Shown piece after piece: positions 11,401-26,400 of a DNA stretch of 64,000 nt (position 1 is its first letter; every line of letters begins with the position of its first letter). This DNA comes from Tretioscincus oriximinensis (taxonomy: Eukaryota; Chordata; Lepidosauria; Squamata; Gymnophthalmidae): NCBI GenBank assembly GCA_022410635.1, contig JAJVDF010000952.1, positions 143,390-207,389 on the forward strand, written 5' to 3'. Below the pieces are notes generated by a model. The model saw only the letters and a list, made by a program, of their open reading frames with translations. It was not told the origin of the DNA and searched no databases. Both the position numbers and the translations under genes were made by a program.

Positions 11401-14400
11401 AACCCGATGACCCAACTCTATGATTCTATTAACATGCATCTTTATATAAACATATACAAGTAAACTCCACTTTACAAGTGCCTACTTGTTGAGTTAACAT
11501 CTTTACAAGCATTCAGTTTCTACTGTTATTCTAAAGCTGTGTGTTGAAAAAGATATGTCTTCCATTGCTTTACGAATCCCTACAAGCAAAAATTTTGTCC
11601 TGATTAGCTTATAAAGGTGCAGTTAACCTGTACTTAAAGCCCACAAATTACTCATCCACACATTCACTACTACATGTTTTCAAGAAGCATTACCTGAGCT
11701 GCTGTGAGATCATAACCCAGGATCATATGGACAGAAAAGGTTACCACACTGGCAATGACAACAACTATGGGAGCCACTCCTACTGTGATACTTTGGAAGT
11801 ACCCAGCACGTTCCAGAATTTTACGTTCTTCCTCTCTGATCTCTAGAAAACAGAAAACATCCACAAATGAGGCTGTAAAACAAAGCATAGTGTGCATATG
11901 GAAAATGTTTAGGATCCTTATAAATCTGTATTCCAAGTGAGAAATGTCAGTTAACAGTATTACAGAAGTGCAATGAAGCAATGATCATATAGGAACACAA
12001 TCAGATCATAAGAATATAAGAAATGCCCTGCTGAATGGAGAGACCATCAAGTCCAGCATTCATTCTCACACAGTGGCCCATCAATTCTTAAGTAGAATGA
12101 TAAATAAATATTGTGTTCCATACTTAGAAAAGTTCAATAATGGAAAACTGCAATGTCTGGGCCTCTTCAGCCTTGAAAGACAGCATTTAATAGGTGATCT
12201 GATTGAAATGTATAAAATCATGCCTTTTATTTTTATTTATTTATTTATACTTATACCCCGCCCTATACCCGAAGATCTCAGGGCAGCCAAAACAGTAAAA
12301 CATCACTACAAAATTAAAATAGTATAAAACAATATTTAAAAGTAGGGACAGAGGTGACATTTCTTCAGCCAAAGGCGAGGTAAAAGCGGTGTGTCTTCAA
12401 GGATCTTCTAAAACCATACAACGATGATGACAGGTGCATCTCAAGGGGGAGACTATTACAAAGACGAGAGGCAACCACTGAGAAGGCCCTACCCCGGGGT
12501 TCCACTCTACTGGCTGTTGAAAGGGGTGGTACAACCAGGAGGGCCTCCTTCATTTTCTCTATCGCATAACATTGGAACCAGGGGGCATTCTTTGAAACTG
12601 ATGGGCAGAAGAGTAGGACTAACAAAGGAAAGTATTTTTTCACCCAGAGGGTAAAAACACTTTCACTTAAAGAAGAGGCTGATATCTAGCAGCCTGAATA
12701 GCTGTAAGATAGTATTAGACAAGGTATAAATAGCTACCAAGATGCCTCTCTTCACATTGCCTGCGAGATGGAGCAAGAGGAAGGATTTCTGAAGTACCAT
12801 TTGCAGGGAGTTGAGAACAGGTGAAGGTTTTTCCTTCTTCTACTTGAGACTGCCCAGGTGCAATAAATGGGCCACTGTGTGAGACAAAGTAAGTGCACTA
12901 TGGCCCGATTCCGCAGGGTTCTTGATATGTTCCTATGTTCTTATGCACTGGCAAGAATTGGTGAAGATTTTTTTATTTTAGAAAACAGTTATATACACAA
13001 GCAAGAGAAGAAATGAAACTGGCACTCACTTTGAACATTCTGAGAAAATGCTTTGATCCAAGCATACATTTTAATGAACTTGATGTAGTTAAGAACTTCA
13101 TTCATTTTCTGGACTCGCTCATCAGTTATCACTACACACTTCCTTCTGAAGTAAGCAGTGAAACGGGAGGCAAACATCTGAAACAACACATGTTGGCATG
13201 GAATAGTCAGCTCTTTGCCAACAATTCTATACAAATAAGCCAGTATTTTCAATTTTAAAACTATTAAATTTTGAACGCTCCATTTCCCTTCCAGCTTTTC
13301 AATTAAACAGGGTACCTAACCTCAGTTTTCAAGTTTGTGCTAAATGTGAGCAATCTAATGACCCAAAGAAGTTCCTGTAACAGATTTCTGTTTCAATTCC
13401 TTGCACTTTGAGACCTTTGTATATTCCAGTCCAGAGCCAAGTGATTTAACAGAGACTGTGGTGTCCTGGCACACCATTCATATTATTACACCAGCCTCTT
13501 GAGGGGGCTCTTGTACTGATTTTCTCTCCACTTTTCTGTACATATTTGATTGATAAACTTTTACCCAGCTGCTTCAGGCCCGGCACTTCACTTGAGAAGA
13601 TTAACTTCTGAATTTTAGATGTTTTTTCTCAACTAGTTAGTCCCCTCAACTACATTTACATGTCCTTTGTCATCTCCCACACCCAATTCCATAAAAAGGT
13701 CTGTTTCTGACATTGGTTCCCTAGCATTTAAAAAAGTAGGCTTGTATTCAAAAGCTCATGTCGCCCACTCTTCTATTGCTAGTCTCCAAGTGCTACAAGC
13801 CCCCTTACTGGACTTTATGAACTAAGACTAACAAGGATATTCCTCTGAAATCTTCTATCATAAAACTCTGCATATATTGCTGCAATCATGGAATTGTAGT
13901 CTTTTTATAGATCCCCTGCTCTTTTTTTGCTCACCACCACACAGGAAAGAAAGCGGCACCCGGCACTGTGTTCTACTGTGCTCCTCCATAGCTCACTTCC
14001 TTCCCGTTTAGGGCTCGGGCACTTGCGGAGGAGGAGACTCTAGGGTGAGGTCCTCTCATTTGTCTCCACATTCCAGTTGACAGTTCACCTGTTTTTCTAA
14101 AGCCCATTTTGTTTTGTCCCACAACAAAATATAATATAAATACAGTTACATAAATCAACCCATTCCCCATCACATATGTGTTTCACAGCTCCTACTGACC
14201 ATTGCTGGGTAGAACAAGATGAAAACCGCAGATCCTAAAAAACCTGTTGGTCCCAGAATAATAACGTTGTACACCATGCCAAGTACAGCAACCACAGGAC
14301 CACCAGCCAATAAACTACCCACAGCTGCAGCTTCATACATTCTTTGCCCATCATTGGAACATACATTAATGAGCTGAAATAAAAGCAACACAGGTCAAAC

Positions 14401-17400
14401 ATGGTAAACTTAAGCAAAAGATAATTGGACTGTAATCATGAATGGTGGCACAATATTATTTCCTAAATATTCAAGGATATTCCTATTATAGGATTTCTAG
14501 GGCTTGGTCCTAGAAATTGTTGTTTACTGTTGTTTAAGGGATGGAGGACTTTGAATGTGTCAGGAAAATATAGTATAAAATATATGGATTTTAGTATACA
14601 ACTGTTTAAGGAGAAGTAAGTCCATCTTGGAAGTTACTGATGTGTGAAAAGCTATCATGATTAGTGTGGGCACCATAATTAAGACAATATGCATTTATGG
14701 AAAAACATGGTCTATGGAATTTATTATCAGATGCCTACCACACTAGATAATTTAAGAAAGGATTATTATTATTTTATTTATTTGAATTTATATCCCACCC
14801 TATGTCCAAAGGTCTCAGGATGGCCAACCAAAGGGTGGTGCACATAGCTTTTGTTGCTTTCTCCACAACAAACACCCTGTGAAGTACGTGGGGCTGAGAA
14901 GGCTCTAAAGAACTGTGACTGGCCCAAGCTGGCTTTCATAGAGGAGTGGGAGTCTACCAGATGCGAGTCCAACTCTCTAACCACTACACCAAACTGGCAA
15001 GTCTACAGCGTCAAACTGCGTCAATGGTTGCTAGAGTGGATACCTAGGTGTTCCACTTTGGGTTGGAAAGATTCGCAAGGTGCCTCTATAAGTTATTTGC
15101 AAAAGGTTGGAAGTATGTGAAGGCTTGCCTTTGTCTTCTGCTTGAGATGCCCACAAGTAATTGCTGGACCAACTGCTGGACAGAATGGTGGACTCTTTAA
15201 GTCCCTTTTAAATGTGTTAAGCTGTTAAATATTGTCCTAAGATCATAAAGAAACAATTAGATATATGGTCTGCCATATGGGTAGGTAGGTAGTGGGAGGG
15301 TGTGTGTGAATGGGATTTTCAAGTGATGCACAACGATACACAATAACGTTTTGTTAGCCACATTGGATTATGTAACTAATTGTACAGTGTTAATTATTAT
15401 TTTTTAAAGTAAAGTGTGTATAGTGTTTTCTGTTACACATTTAGTTGTATGTTATTTATTATTGGGTTGTTTTATTTCTTGTTGTTGTTTGTTCTGGTTT
15501 TTGTCCTCCAAAAATAAAACAATTAAAATAAAACAATAAATACTAAAAACTGCCACAACCCTCCTTCTTACTTTTCTCCATTTGACTTACCTCTCCCAAA
15601 GATTTTTCCTTGATACTTTTCAGCTTCAATATTTTCTTAAAAGCCATAGTAAGGATAGCTCCACGCAGCCTGACCCCAGTGCGGTAATTTAAAGCCCAAG
15701 TTAAAGCCAGAGACCAGGAACGTACTATTTCAGTCATTAAGATGCCAAACACTAACAGCAGGCTATAGTGAAGATTCGGCTCCTTTTGCTGCGTATATTC
15801 CAGGAGATGCTTCACAACAAACGCCTAGAGGAAGAAATGCAAACTAGCATGAACACCCCAACACATCAAAAGAACCATCCAATCACTTTATGTTAAGTTA
15901 GAAACAAGGAGCTACTATATCTCATAGACAGGAATTTGTATCGATAAGAGAGAGAAAAATTGGTGCTTCAGAAATGCAACTGAACTTGGCTATGCAACCC
16001 ACTCAAGAAATTAAACAATAAATCAGCAAGCAGGTTGGGGTAAGTTTGAAATGTCCAATTATATAACAAACTCCTGCTCCTTTACATAGTCTAACTTAAC
16101 ATAAATCTGTCAGTTGGCTGAAAGCAATCGTTATCATTAACATATGCTTTATTATAATCTGTACTTATCAAATACTGAATATATTCCTTAACATGACATT
16201 AAAACCTTCTTATTTCTTTGTTTCAAACGTGCTTATTTGATAAAAAGGAACAAATGTACCTACAGTTGAACTGGGGAAGAGTGTGAGAAGGACATTTTGC
16301 AAAACATTCCTGAAAATAAACATCAGCAGTTTAATAGTAAAGAAAAGGACAAGCAAAAGAAGAAAAAAAGGTGATACCACGATATGCAAATATATTAAAA
16401 AATTATGCAGCCTTTCCCCCTCCCCACCCAGGCCTCCCCCAGCCTTGAAAGACAAAAACTATTTTACCTCTGGAATCACATTTCAAACACCACCTGTAGA
16501 AAGAGAAAAACAACCCCCAAACCACAAAACCCCTCATCAGGTCTGCTGTATAATGGAACACCTCAATCTTGTATCTGAGGTTTATTAGCAATATAGTAAT
16601 AAGTGAAGAACAATAATTTTATTTTTGTCAAAAACACAGTGCCATGTTCAAAATGCTCACAAATACTGTACAAAAAAAGAAAAAGAAAAGCATTGTGGGA
16701 AACATACAATCTGCATGCACAAGGAGGAGTACATAAGGCCCAAATCCAACATACAGTCTGGGTCCCAACACAAAAAAATATCAGGTCAAGCTTCACGTAC
16801 ACACAGAAGTTAAATGATACAAGAAGAACTGATGTTGGTTGAAGTCCAAAAAGCAGTGAAACTTGGAGGCCAACAGGCTGTTTCACATTTTTATAGCAAG
16901 ATTTTTCATCTGGGTTTTTTTTCAACATTGCGCCTACAGATGTTGGTGAATAATGTTCTTCAGTCAGAGCCAAGAGCTACCTTTTCCCCTCATCACAAAA
17001 ACCTGAAACCAGGAAGTGGCATGAGAAGGATTTCAGAGTTCATGGGAAGTCCTCTTGACTAAAACAGGCTCGTAAATCAGAGTTCTGGGCCACATAAGAA
17101 CGTATGGAAAATGAAAGAACACAGACCAAAAATGCAAGTCTCATGACGATCAATTCTCAGTGCCACAATTACGAACACAGCTGTATAAATATGTCTCCAT
17201 GAGTTCCCTTCCACGAGAACCCAACGTCCATGATATTTCTAAAAGAACCCATTAAAAAGTACACACTCCCAAAATAAAAAGCACTGGTNCCTAATGAAGC
17301 ATGGTCGTCCCGGTTCCAAGGTTAACCTAAGTCAGGCTTCTTTTCCACTGGATTTGTTTTCATCCTTTATGTTCAAAACATCAGTGATTATAATGCTGTT

Positions 17401-20400
17401 ACCTTAGCAAGATGAACTTTGGATTCTGTTCTAGCATTTAAATCTATCAAAGACAACTGAATCATTCGAAGAACAAATAACCCTTCTCTACTGCTGAGCT
17501 CATGAGCCAAAACCTCAACACACAGATTAAATAGTGCAGCCCATGGTGCTGGAGGCAACAGCTCCAGCAAAATAATTCCGAGAACAAAAAGAAATTTCTT
17601 CTTTCCGCAAGAAACTTAATCTATTTGGCAGAGTAGCAGCAACTCCAGAGAAGAATAAGAGATATTTCTCCCTTAGAACATACTAGATGAAAGTAACTTT
17701 AAAAGTATTAAGAAGGGAGAGAAAAACAACATCCTGGAAAGACATTGTAATTTTTTGGGTTAGAGTCATTTAAAAAAAGATAACCAGCAACGAGACTTTT
17801 TTTTTACTAAAATTACTGTAACCAAAACTAGCAGAGACTGCAGAGATGGTCATGGTAAGCAGCTGCCCTTAGCCAACTAGCTATCTTAAGCATTCCCATT
17901 GAATAAATGTGACCTTACCTTTCATCTTGGCGTAGGATTCTGCCCAGCTTGACTGTCTCATTCTGATCGCAGAATACAGCCATCCTGGAAATTCTAAAGA
18001 ACAGCTTCTGTCATTGGTTCCACTACAGAGAAAGATTCCCCCCAAACCACATCCAGCATTTTACAGCACAAAGCCAGCTGTGACTGGTGCGGACCTGGAA
18101 GAATGGGAGGCTTACCTCAAATGGCTCCTGAATCCAACCGCCCTTTCCCCAAACCCACAATAGCCCTCTTCAAAGTCTGAGACAGGATTCAAATTTTAAT
18201 TCAATGCAGCTGGAAGTTAACAGTGTTTCTGTACAGGAGATGCTGCTAAGATAGCTACCACACTATACGTACACCATCCATCTAAACTCAGGCAGGATTG
18301 AGCAAGAATTCTCTGCTCTAAACACGAACACAGAGCATTTCTCATAGCACATTAGAGGTTGACAAGAAAAAGGTAGGCAGCACAGGCTTTCACAGGCAAG
18401 TCTACTTCTTCAGAGACTTGTCTATGAAAGTTCATGCTGCCTCCATTTTTCTTCTTAGTCTTGAAGGTGCTCCAAGAGCACCTTGCTAAATACTCTGGAG
18501 TCAGGATAACGTAGCTATTTCTCTGAAACCTAACAGGCCATTTCTACACTAGGCTTTATTCTGGATTACACCTTGGAATAGGAAGCAATCATCTTCTTAA
18601 AATCTGTGCTCACCTGAAAACTGACAGACTTATGTGAGACTTGGCATGGTCCAAATTAGAATGTGGATAGTATTCCCCTTTTCCAGGATATAATTTAAAA
18701 TAAGGCTCAGTACAGAAAATGCATCACATTTTGAACCCTGAGTCAATTCAGAAAATGTAAGCTATGAATATCAACACTTCTTTTAACCACAATTGCCACA
18801 GAGATGTTCCATAAATTAACTGAGGTGCCTCCCAAACATTAATCCATTTTAAGGCTCTTAAATGAAAAGGGGCAATTTGCTAGAAATATTTCACTTTTAA
18901 TCAGCAAAGACAGACAGATCAGATAGTGTTTCCTTTTTTCCCCCAACACATACAAAAGATGTGACTAGGCTATTTTTTTATATTATTATTATTATTATTT
19001 GAAGCACTGACATTTCAGTAGAAACAAATCCATTTTCAAAGGAAGAGGGTGACAATGGGGGTCGTATGCAAGTTGCAAACCATTCAAAACTGTGTGTTAC
19101 CGGATAATGGAAGATGTGTAAAAGGAGCCACACACATCCAAATCCAGAACAGATTTGCATCCGGTTCCTTCCTGTCTTCTAAGCTGGACCCAACAAATTG
19201 GAATTTGAGGAATCTGAAGATAACATTTGGGACAATTCAGCTGCCAAATCTCCTCGAGAGGTAAGAGCACCCACAGGGCCCTGTAGTGAAACAATGACAG
19301 AAGCTCTTCTCGGGGGAATCTGGTTCTGTTAAAGCCTCATTCTTACTGACAATTAAAAGCACATCGCATAAAACCCATCGTACGTTTATTTGCTACCACC
19401 AACTATTAACAGAAGAAAGTAAAAAGAGAAAAGAGGGGGGGTATTTTATGCCTCCTTCATAAAGTATACATGGAAGTTCAATGAGTTAAGGGAATGGGCA
19501 GGATTTAGGAGTTTAAAGAAATAGAGAGAAACAAACGACAAGACTTTTTTGTTTTGCTTTTAACATGAACCTCAGCTGTACTTACCCAAGCACTGAACCA
19601 TCCCGTTAACAGTACACTGAAATGTGCACTACAAGTAATAACACTGCTCCTACGCCTCAAGGGAAATTTGTAGAGAATAGATTTAGTCAAGATGGCAAAA
19701 GAGTCAATCTTTGCACAGCACGTGCAACAAACAGGCGACAAGAAAATGCTGTGAATGTGAAGGTCTACATGCTGAGTCCTCATTACACTCTAAAAGAGAT
19801 GGCAACCGCTTCCTCCAACCATGCCTTTGGGAAAGGTTCCCTCGCCAACTGGCCTTTCATAGAAGAAAAAAGACTAGCCAGATTCCTCTGAAGCTTCGTT
19901 TCCTGGGAGGGTTAAAATGGCCTCATGCTAGCACAGTGTCACCTCTTGTCCGCCACTTGCTTTGCGTGCTCTCTGCAGTGAACTACTTTACCAAAGAGTA
20001 TCTGTTTTGCCCACCCCATAATGCACCACCCTCCCTTAAACAGCCACCTGAAATGAAACCACAATGCACAAAAGCAAGAGAGAGAGAGAAAAAAAATGAG
20101 AGAGAAGGAAAAAGAAAGACATCTGAAAGCCTGAAGATTCCCACAGCATTCTGAAAGGTCTAATTTTTTGTTTCCTCTTGTACTGCAAGACATATTTCTA
20201 ACTTATTAAAACATTAAAAAAATTCCTTTGTAATACAATTTGGAATGCAGTCATACTGACTAAGTGATGGTGTCCATTCCGGACATCAGACAAAGGATGG
20301 ATTGTACTTACTGGTCCGCAGAAGCCGGCAAGTTGTGTGACCATCAAGCAGATAATGGAAATAATAAGCCTCGTGCGACAGAAGACCCACGCGACCTTTC

Positions 20401-23400
20401 GAAGAGAAGCCTCATGCGGCCCACACTCTGCACATTCTTGCTGCCACAATCTTTCTAATCTAAATCGATCAAAGAGAGAGAAAAAATCTTTAGACGCTCT
20501 TCTGCATTACATGATATGTTCCAAGACTATTTTCACCAGGACCATTTTCACCCAGAAAACAGTGACAGTAGTCAGCCTTGGTACATGAGAGAAACCCTGC
20601 TGAATGGGGCCAGAGAACCATCTAGTACAGCATTCTGCCCCGTACAGTGGCCCACCAATTGCACTTGGGCAGTCTGGAGCAGAAGAAAGCAAAATCCTTA
20701 CCTGTTCTCAACTCCCTGCAAATGGTACTTCAGGAATTCTGCCTCTCAGAGATCTATCCTAGAAACTGTTGGCTTCCATGAACTTGTTTAATCCTACCTT
20801 AAAGCTATCCAGGCTCCCAGCTACCATTGCCTCTTCTGCAAGTAACTTCCACAGACCAGTGACCCTTTGGCGGAAAAAATACTTTCCCTTGTCTGTCCTA
20901 TTTTTTCTGCCCACAAGTCTAAAGTACTAAGAGATCTCCTTGTTAAACCTATAAAGGGATACAACTTATTTTAAGAGGAGGGAATTAAAAGCAGCAGGTG
21001 AAACAGAGAATGTGGGAGAGGTTCCTGTCTTAAAGTTGTGTTATGAAACAAGGGAAAACTCTACCTTCTACAGTTTATTTCTGAAGACTCTTGAGTTGAC
21101 AAAGGCCATATGTCTTCTGTCTGTAGTTCTCCCTTCTTATAGGCTACCCGAGCCAGAGGAGTGAGCCAAGAGAAAGTCATGTAGGAAAATAGTCCAGCAT
21201 TGTCTATCGGATGTGAGTATCTACAGATAACAATAGAATGGGATATAATAAAATTAGGAACAAAATGACGGAAATGTTACTGCATTAAAATAACACCAGC
21301 TATAAATTTTTATCTGAATCTATATTTAATTATAGAAATCCATTTTTATAACACTTCAGTTTTATCATCTAACCTATTTCTTTTGTATCTAGGTAGTGCT
21401 CTTCAAAATCAATTATGTCTGCATTTTGTTGACAGTAAAGACTTACTTGGAAGTAGTCCGGATGGGTTTTGTTAAATTCAAGCCATAGTGATATTTCCCT
21501 TTATGATGGTGCTCTTCCAGATCTTGTGAATTTGTTGGGGCATCTAGAGGAAGACCTTCTGATCGAGCAGCAGTTTCTAATGCATCTTGGCATTCTACGT
21601 GCTTGATAAAGGGAGAAAATATATTTTTAAAACATTTTTATCCAATCAGCAACAGCATAATATGGATTAATAACATGAAACATTACAGCACAAACAAAGC
21701 AGGACCCTACCCCTACTCCATCTGATTCAGCCAATATTAATACCACAAATTAAATCCACTTGTCCATCACAAGGAATATTGCTTTACAAATTTCATAACA
21801 CCCCTGCCTTCGGTACTGCTTACCAACATTGCAATGTTTGTCTATTTGGATTTTGACTCACTATTCAAATGTTATATTGTCTTTTCCAATACTAAATCGA
21901 ACTTTAATGCTTCAATTACTTATTTCATCCAGTTGCATATTGGCCATTTACTGTCATCTTTCTAAACCCAAACGCAAGTGAAACAAGCTGCTGCAATGAC
22001 ATGATCAAACCAATGTACCGTATACACTCGAGTATAAGCTGACCCGAATATAAGCTGAGGCATCTAATTTTAGCACAAAACCCCGGGAAAATTTACTGAT
22101 TCGAGTATAAGCCTAGGCTGAGACCTCAGAATTGAAGCCTACCATCTACATACAAGTGTGGACTTTAGCAGGCCTATGGGGCTGTCATAGTCTACACTGG
22201 AATGTGTGGATGGACAAGATCTATACTGAGATACAACCCAGAATAAGGCTCAGTGGGTCAGGACTTTAGTTGACTCATATATAAGCCGAGGGGTGCATTT
22301 TCAGCATAAAAAGTGTGCTGAAAAACTTTACTTATACTCGAGTATATATGGTAATTGCAAAGTTTGATAAGCTATATCAAAAAATGTATCTCTATTTGGA
22401 AAAATGTTTGAAAATCAAGAGAATTTTTTTAAAAATATTTTGTCCACAGCATCCAAGAATAGATATTGTGCTTTTTTTATACAAGTATTTTTATAACCAC
22501 TTTTCCTAATACATCAGTTTATTGTTTTTGTAATGTAAGTTACCATAATCTTTAGTAACAGAAGTTACCAGTTCACAAGTTGATTATTTGTAAGCTCTGC
22601 ACATTTTATGTCAGTTGAACTAGATGTAAATACCTTGACTTTTACCCTTTCACTGATAAAAACAGCAATCTCAAATGCTTAATAACAGAACAGAAACTGT
22701 AAACCAAAATTAAGAGTATAATTCGATGTCAGTGGAACTTGGTGTAAATACCTTGGCTTTTATCCTTTCACTGATAAAAACAGCAATCTCAAACGCTTAG
22801 AACAGAAACTGTAAACTAAAATTAAGAGTATAATTCTGTTGTCATTTTTTGTAACATAAGTTACTACAGGGTGCTTCAAAAATGTATACACACTTTGAAC
22901 TTCCATAGAAAATTTATTTACTGTTCTATAAAGTTAAATTTCAGGAAATTAGAAAGCTTAAAGTCCAATGTAAATAAAACGTAAATAACAAATGTTAATA
23001 CTGTTCAAATCGGGAACTCCTGAAATTTAACTTTGTAGAACAGTAAATAATTTTTCTATGGAAGTTCAAAGTGTGTATACATTTTTTGAAGCACCCTGTA
23101 TTTTACATTGAGGCATTTATACCACACTATAAACCGTGCCTGGTTATTATGTTGGTCAAAAGTAAAGTATATGCAGATACATCAAATAGTGCCCTAATCA
23201 TTCACATTCATATGTAATTTCCCTTTAAATTCTGAATGGAACATTTAATTTTCTTATCTGTTCATAACGTAAGTTACCATGGAATGGCCCTTAATAATAC
23301 TTCAATTCAAAATTGCTGAACCTTTTGACAGAACCACCACTGGTATAAATAACCCCTGCTGTACTGATTGCAGTGCCAACAGTTTGAAGATAGCCAACTT

Positions 23401-26400
23401 GGGGTCTTATACCAGCATGTGATAAACTTCCATTTCATAATTTCTTTTACACTTAATTTGAGCAAATAATTTTCAAACTAAATTTTTAAAAGTTCTTGCT
23501 GCCTTCTCTTCTATAACAGGAAAGCCTTGTGCTAGAAATCAAAGAAGCTTTCAGCGGAAGTTTTCAAGAGAAGCTGGACAGTCGCCTATCTGGAATGATC
23601 TAGTGAATGCTGTATTGAGCAGGGGCTTGGAACCAATGATCTTTAAGGTCTCTTCCAATTTCATGATTCTAAGTAGCTGCGTTAATCTAGGTAACAGAGT
23701 TTTTAGAAAAGACGTCTTTGAAGCACATTAGAGACTAACAAGAAAAAGGCAGGCAGCATGTGCTTTCATAGACAAGGCTAACATCTCAAGTTTTATCTAC
23801 AAAAATTCATGCTGCCTACCTTTTTCTTGTTGGTCTCCAAGACGCTTCAAGAAATCACCTTGCTAGAAATTCTGTATGCTAGAAGCAGACTGTCATAATC
23901 CTCTTTCATGATATTTAATATCTATCAGGCAGCATAATGATAAAATAAGAACAATTTTTCATCTAACCCAGGGGTTTCCCAGTGTTTACTCAACCAGCTG
24001 CATAAAAAAAACCTATGAGCTACATGAATTCAGAGCTTCCTCTGCCTTCCAGTCTCCCAACGGCCTTTAGGAGTATAAGAACTTAAGAAATGGTCTACTG
24101 GATCAGACCTATGGCTCATCTAGACCAACAGACCATTTTCACAGAAGCTAATTAGCTGAACAAGGAAGTCCTCCAATAAGAGGAACGGTTAAGGATCTAG
24201 GAATATTTAGTCTCCAAAAGGCAAGACTGGGAGGAGACCTAGTAATTGCCTACAAATACCTAAAGGGCTGCCACAGAGCAAAGGGATCAGCTTTGGTCTT
24301 TTTGGCTCATGGAAGGCCTAGAAACAATGGGATGAAAATGCAAGGAAGGAGATATAGATTATGAGAAAAAAACCTTTCTGATAGGAAGGGTGATAAACCA
24401 GAGAATTTGGTTGCCGTAGGAGGTAGTACATTTTCCTTCACTGGAAATCTTCACAAGCTGGGCAGCCGTCTGGGATGGTTTAATGAATCCTGTATTAAAC
24501 AAGAGTTGGAGGTCTCTTGAAATTCTATGATTCTAAGACGTAGCCCACAGCTTACACTGCTTATGAACCCCCAATTAGATGGTAACACCTCCTATTACCA
24601 TTATGGCATAGGGCTAATAGCGACTGATAGTCTGACTGCTATCAATTGGTGTTAGCTGGTAGCTCCTAGAAATTAAATAATCATGTTTTGCAAGGAATTA
24701 CTGTAATGTAGCGCAGGCACAGGATCTACTGGCTTTTATCTGGATATATGTGAGCAGGAATTCCTTTGTTCCTTTCTATCTACTATGACTGGATTTTGGT
24801 TCCTTTTTTGATGTGGCTGGTGGACAATTAGTATGTAATCAGTTGTCAAGGAATCAGTTGAAGTAATTTTGAATTATTGGAGTTATGAAAATGTACCAAC
24901 TCTGCCTGCTAATAAATTTAAACTGCATTTGAATAATATGGATATTAAAATTTCCTGTTTCACAAATAAAAAATGATTAACCTCTTTTTTTCAAGGTATA
25001 TATTTTAATTTCAAACAGGACTATGGAACTGGAGTCAGAGTCACAGAGTCCAAGGAAATTCTGGAGTTGGAGGAGGCAAAGAATTTATATACCAACTCCA
25101 TAGTTTAGCTGCAGGAAAGAATGCTTTTGAACCATGACAACTCAGCTGAAGAAGAAGAATCGAATTTTTATACCCTGCTCTTTTCCAGAGCATTCTTACA
25201 GGGTTAATTTTCACCCGAAGGCTTCCATTATATTCTATCTTCTCCAAAAGGTTAATGATGGTATTCATTTGTCTAATTGAATTGCAGATTACAAATTTGC
25301 ATTTTTTTCAAATACTTGAGTTGACTAGAACTGCAGGCTAATGGAAGGCGCTCACCACTCCCCACATCCAACACAGTGCCTCAAAATCCAATCTCTCAGA
25401 TGAAAGACCGTCTCCGTAGCGACTGAGCCATTCGTTCCTCAAGTCTGGATTTAACAATATAAGAGGATTCTTACTGGATCAGGCAACAGCCCAACTAATC
25501 CAGCATTCTGTCTCACCCACCAAGTGGATCTAGATATCTCAAGCAAGAATATAAGAGGGGTGGGTGGGTTAGAAAGAAACGTCACCTGTTCTCAACTTAA
25601 GCATCCTCTATGCCTAAAATGAAAGCAACCCACCACTATATCCAGGCATAGTTTAGGACATGTATGGTCTATAAATATCACATATTTCCACCAGCATCCA
25701 GTAACCATCCCAAGTGACCTTATTTCGATGTTAAATAACATCGGAAAAAAAACTATAGCCTGCAATAGTTCAGTTCCCAGGACAAAAAGTTACAGTCATT
25801 CTGTACTACTCGGTCTGAAGAGCTGTCACAGGGCAGATGGACCTCATTAGCAACCCCTCCAACTCCAATGTTCCCTCTCTCCCGTCTAACCTTCTCTTGG
25901 TGCTGCTGCAACATGGAATAAGGCAACCTACTGGCAACCGAACTGGAAGCTGTGGATTACAGCACCCCTTGCTCTATTGCACGGCCACAAAGCAGTACCC
26001 CAGGTTGCACCTTACTTGTGGCTCAGCACTTTTCAAATACTGCATCTATCACTTCTGCATGCAGAGCTCTCTGTCCACATACTGCCATGGGGCAGTGGAC
26101 ACTGCGTGAAGACTGGAGAAGCACCTTATGTACCTCAGTGGAGCAGCTGAGGATGACTAAAGTAGATTAGTCCTGCTGAATGGGGCCAGAACCCATCTAG
26201 TCCTGCACTCTGCCTCACATAGTGCCCGGGGGCGGCGGCGGCATTGCACTTGGGCAGACTGAAACAGAAAAAGGCAAAATCTTCACCTGTTCTCGACTCC
26301 TTGCAAAAGGTTCTTCAGGAATCCTGCCTGTGGCTCCTTTCCAGAGGCCATATCAAGAGATCCATTCTAGTAGCTATTTATACCCATGGTATCCATGAAC

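Noticed and set aside
16563..16973. 136-codon minus frame in the intron between exons 6 and 5
   Set aside because: Its composition is unremarkable, no acceptor at the right place supports it, and no family is recognised. It is kept only as part of the alternative-3'-end idea.
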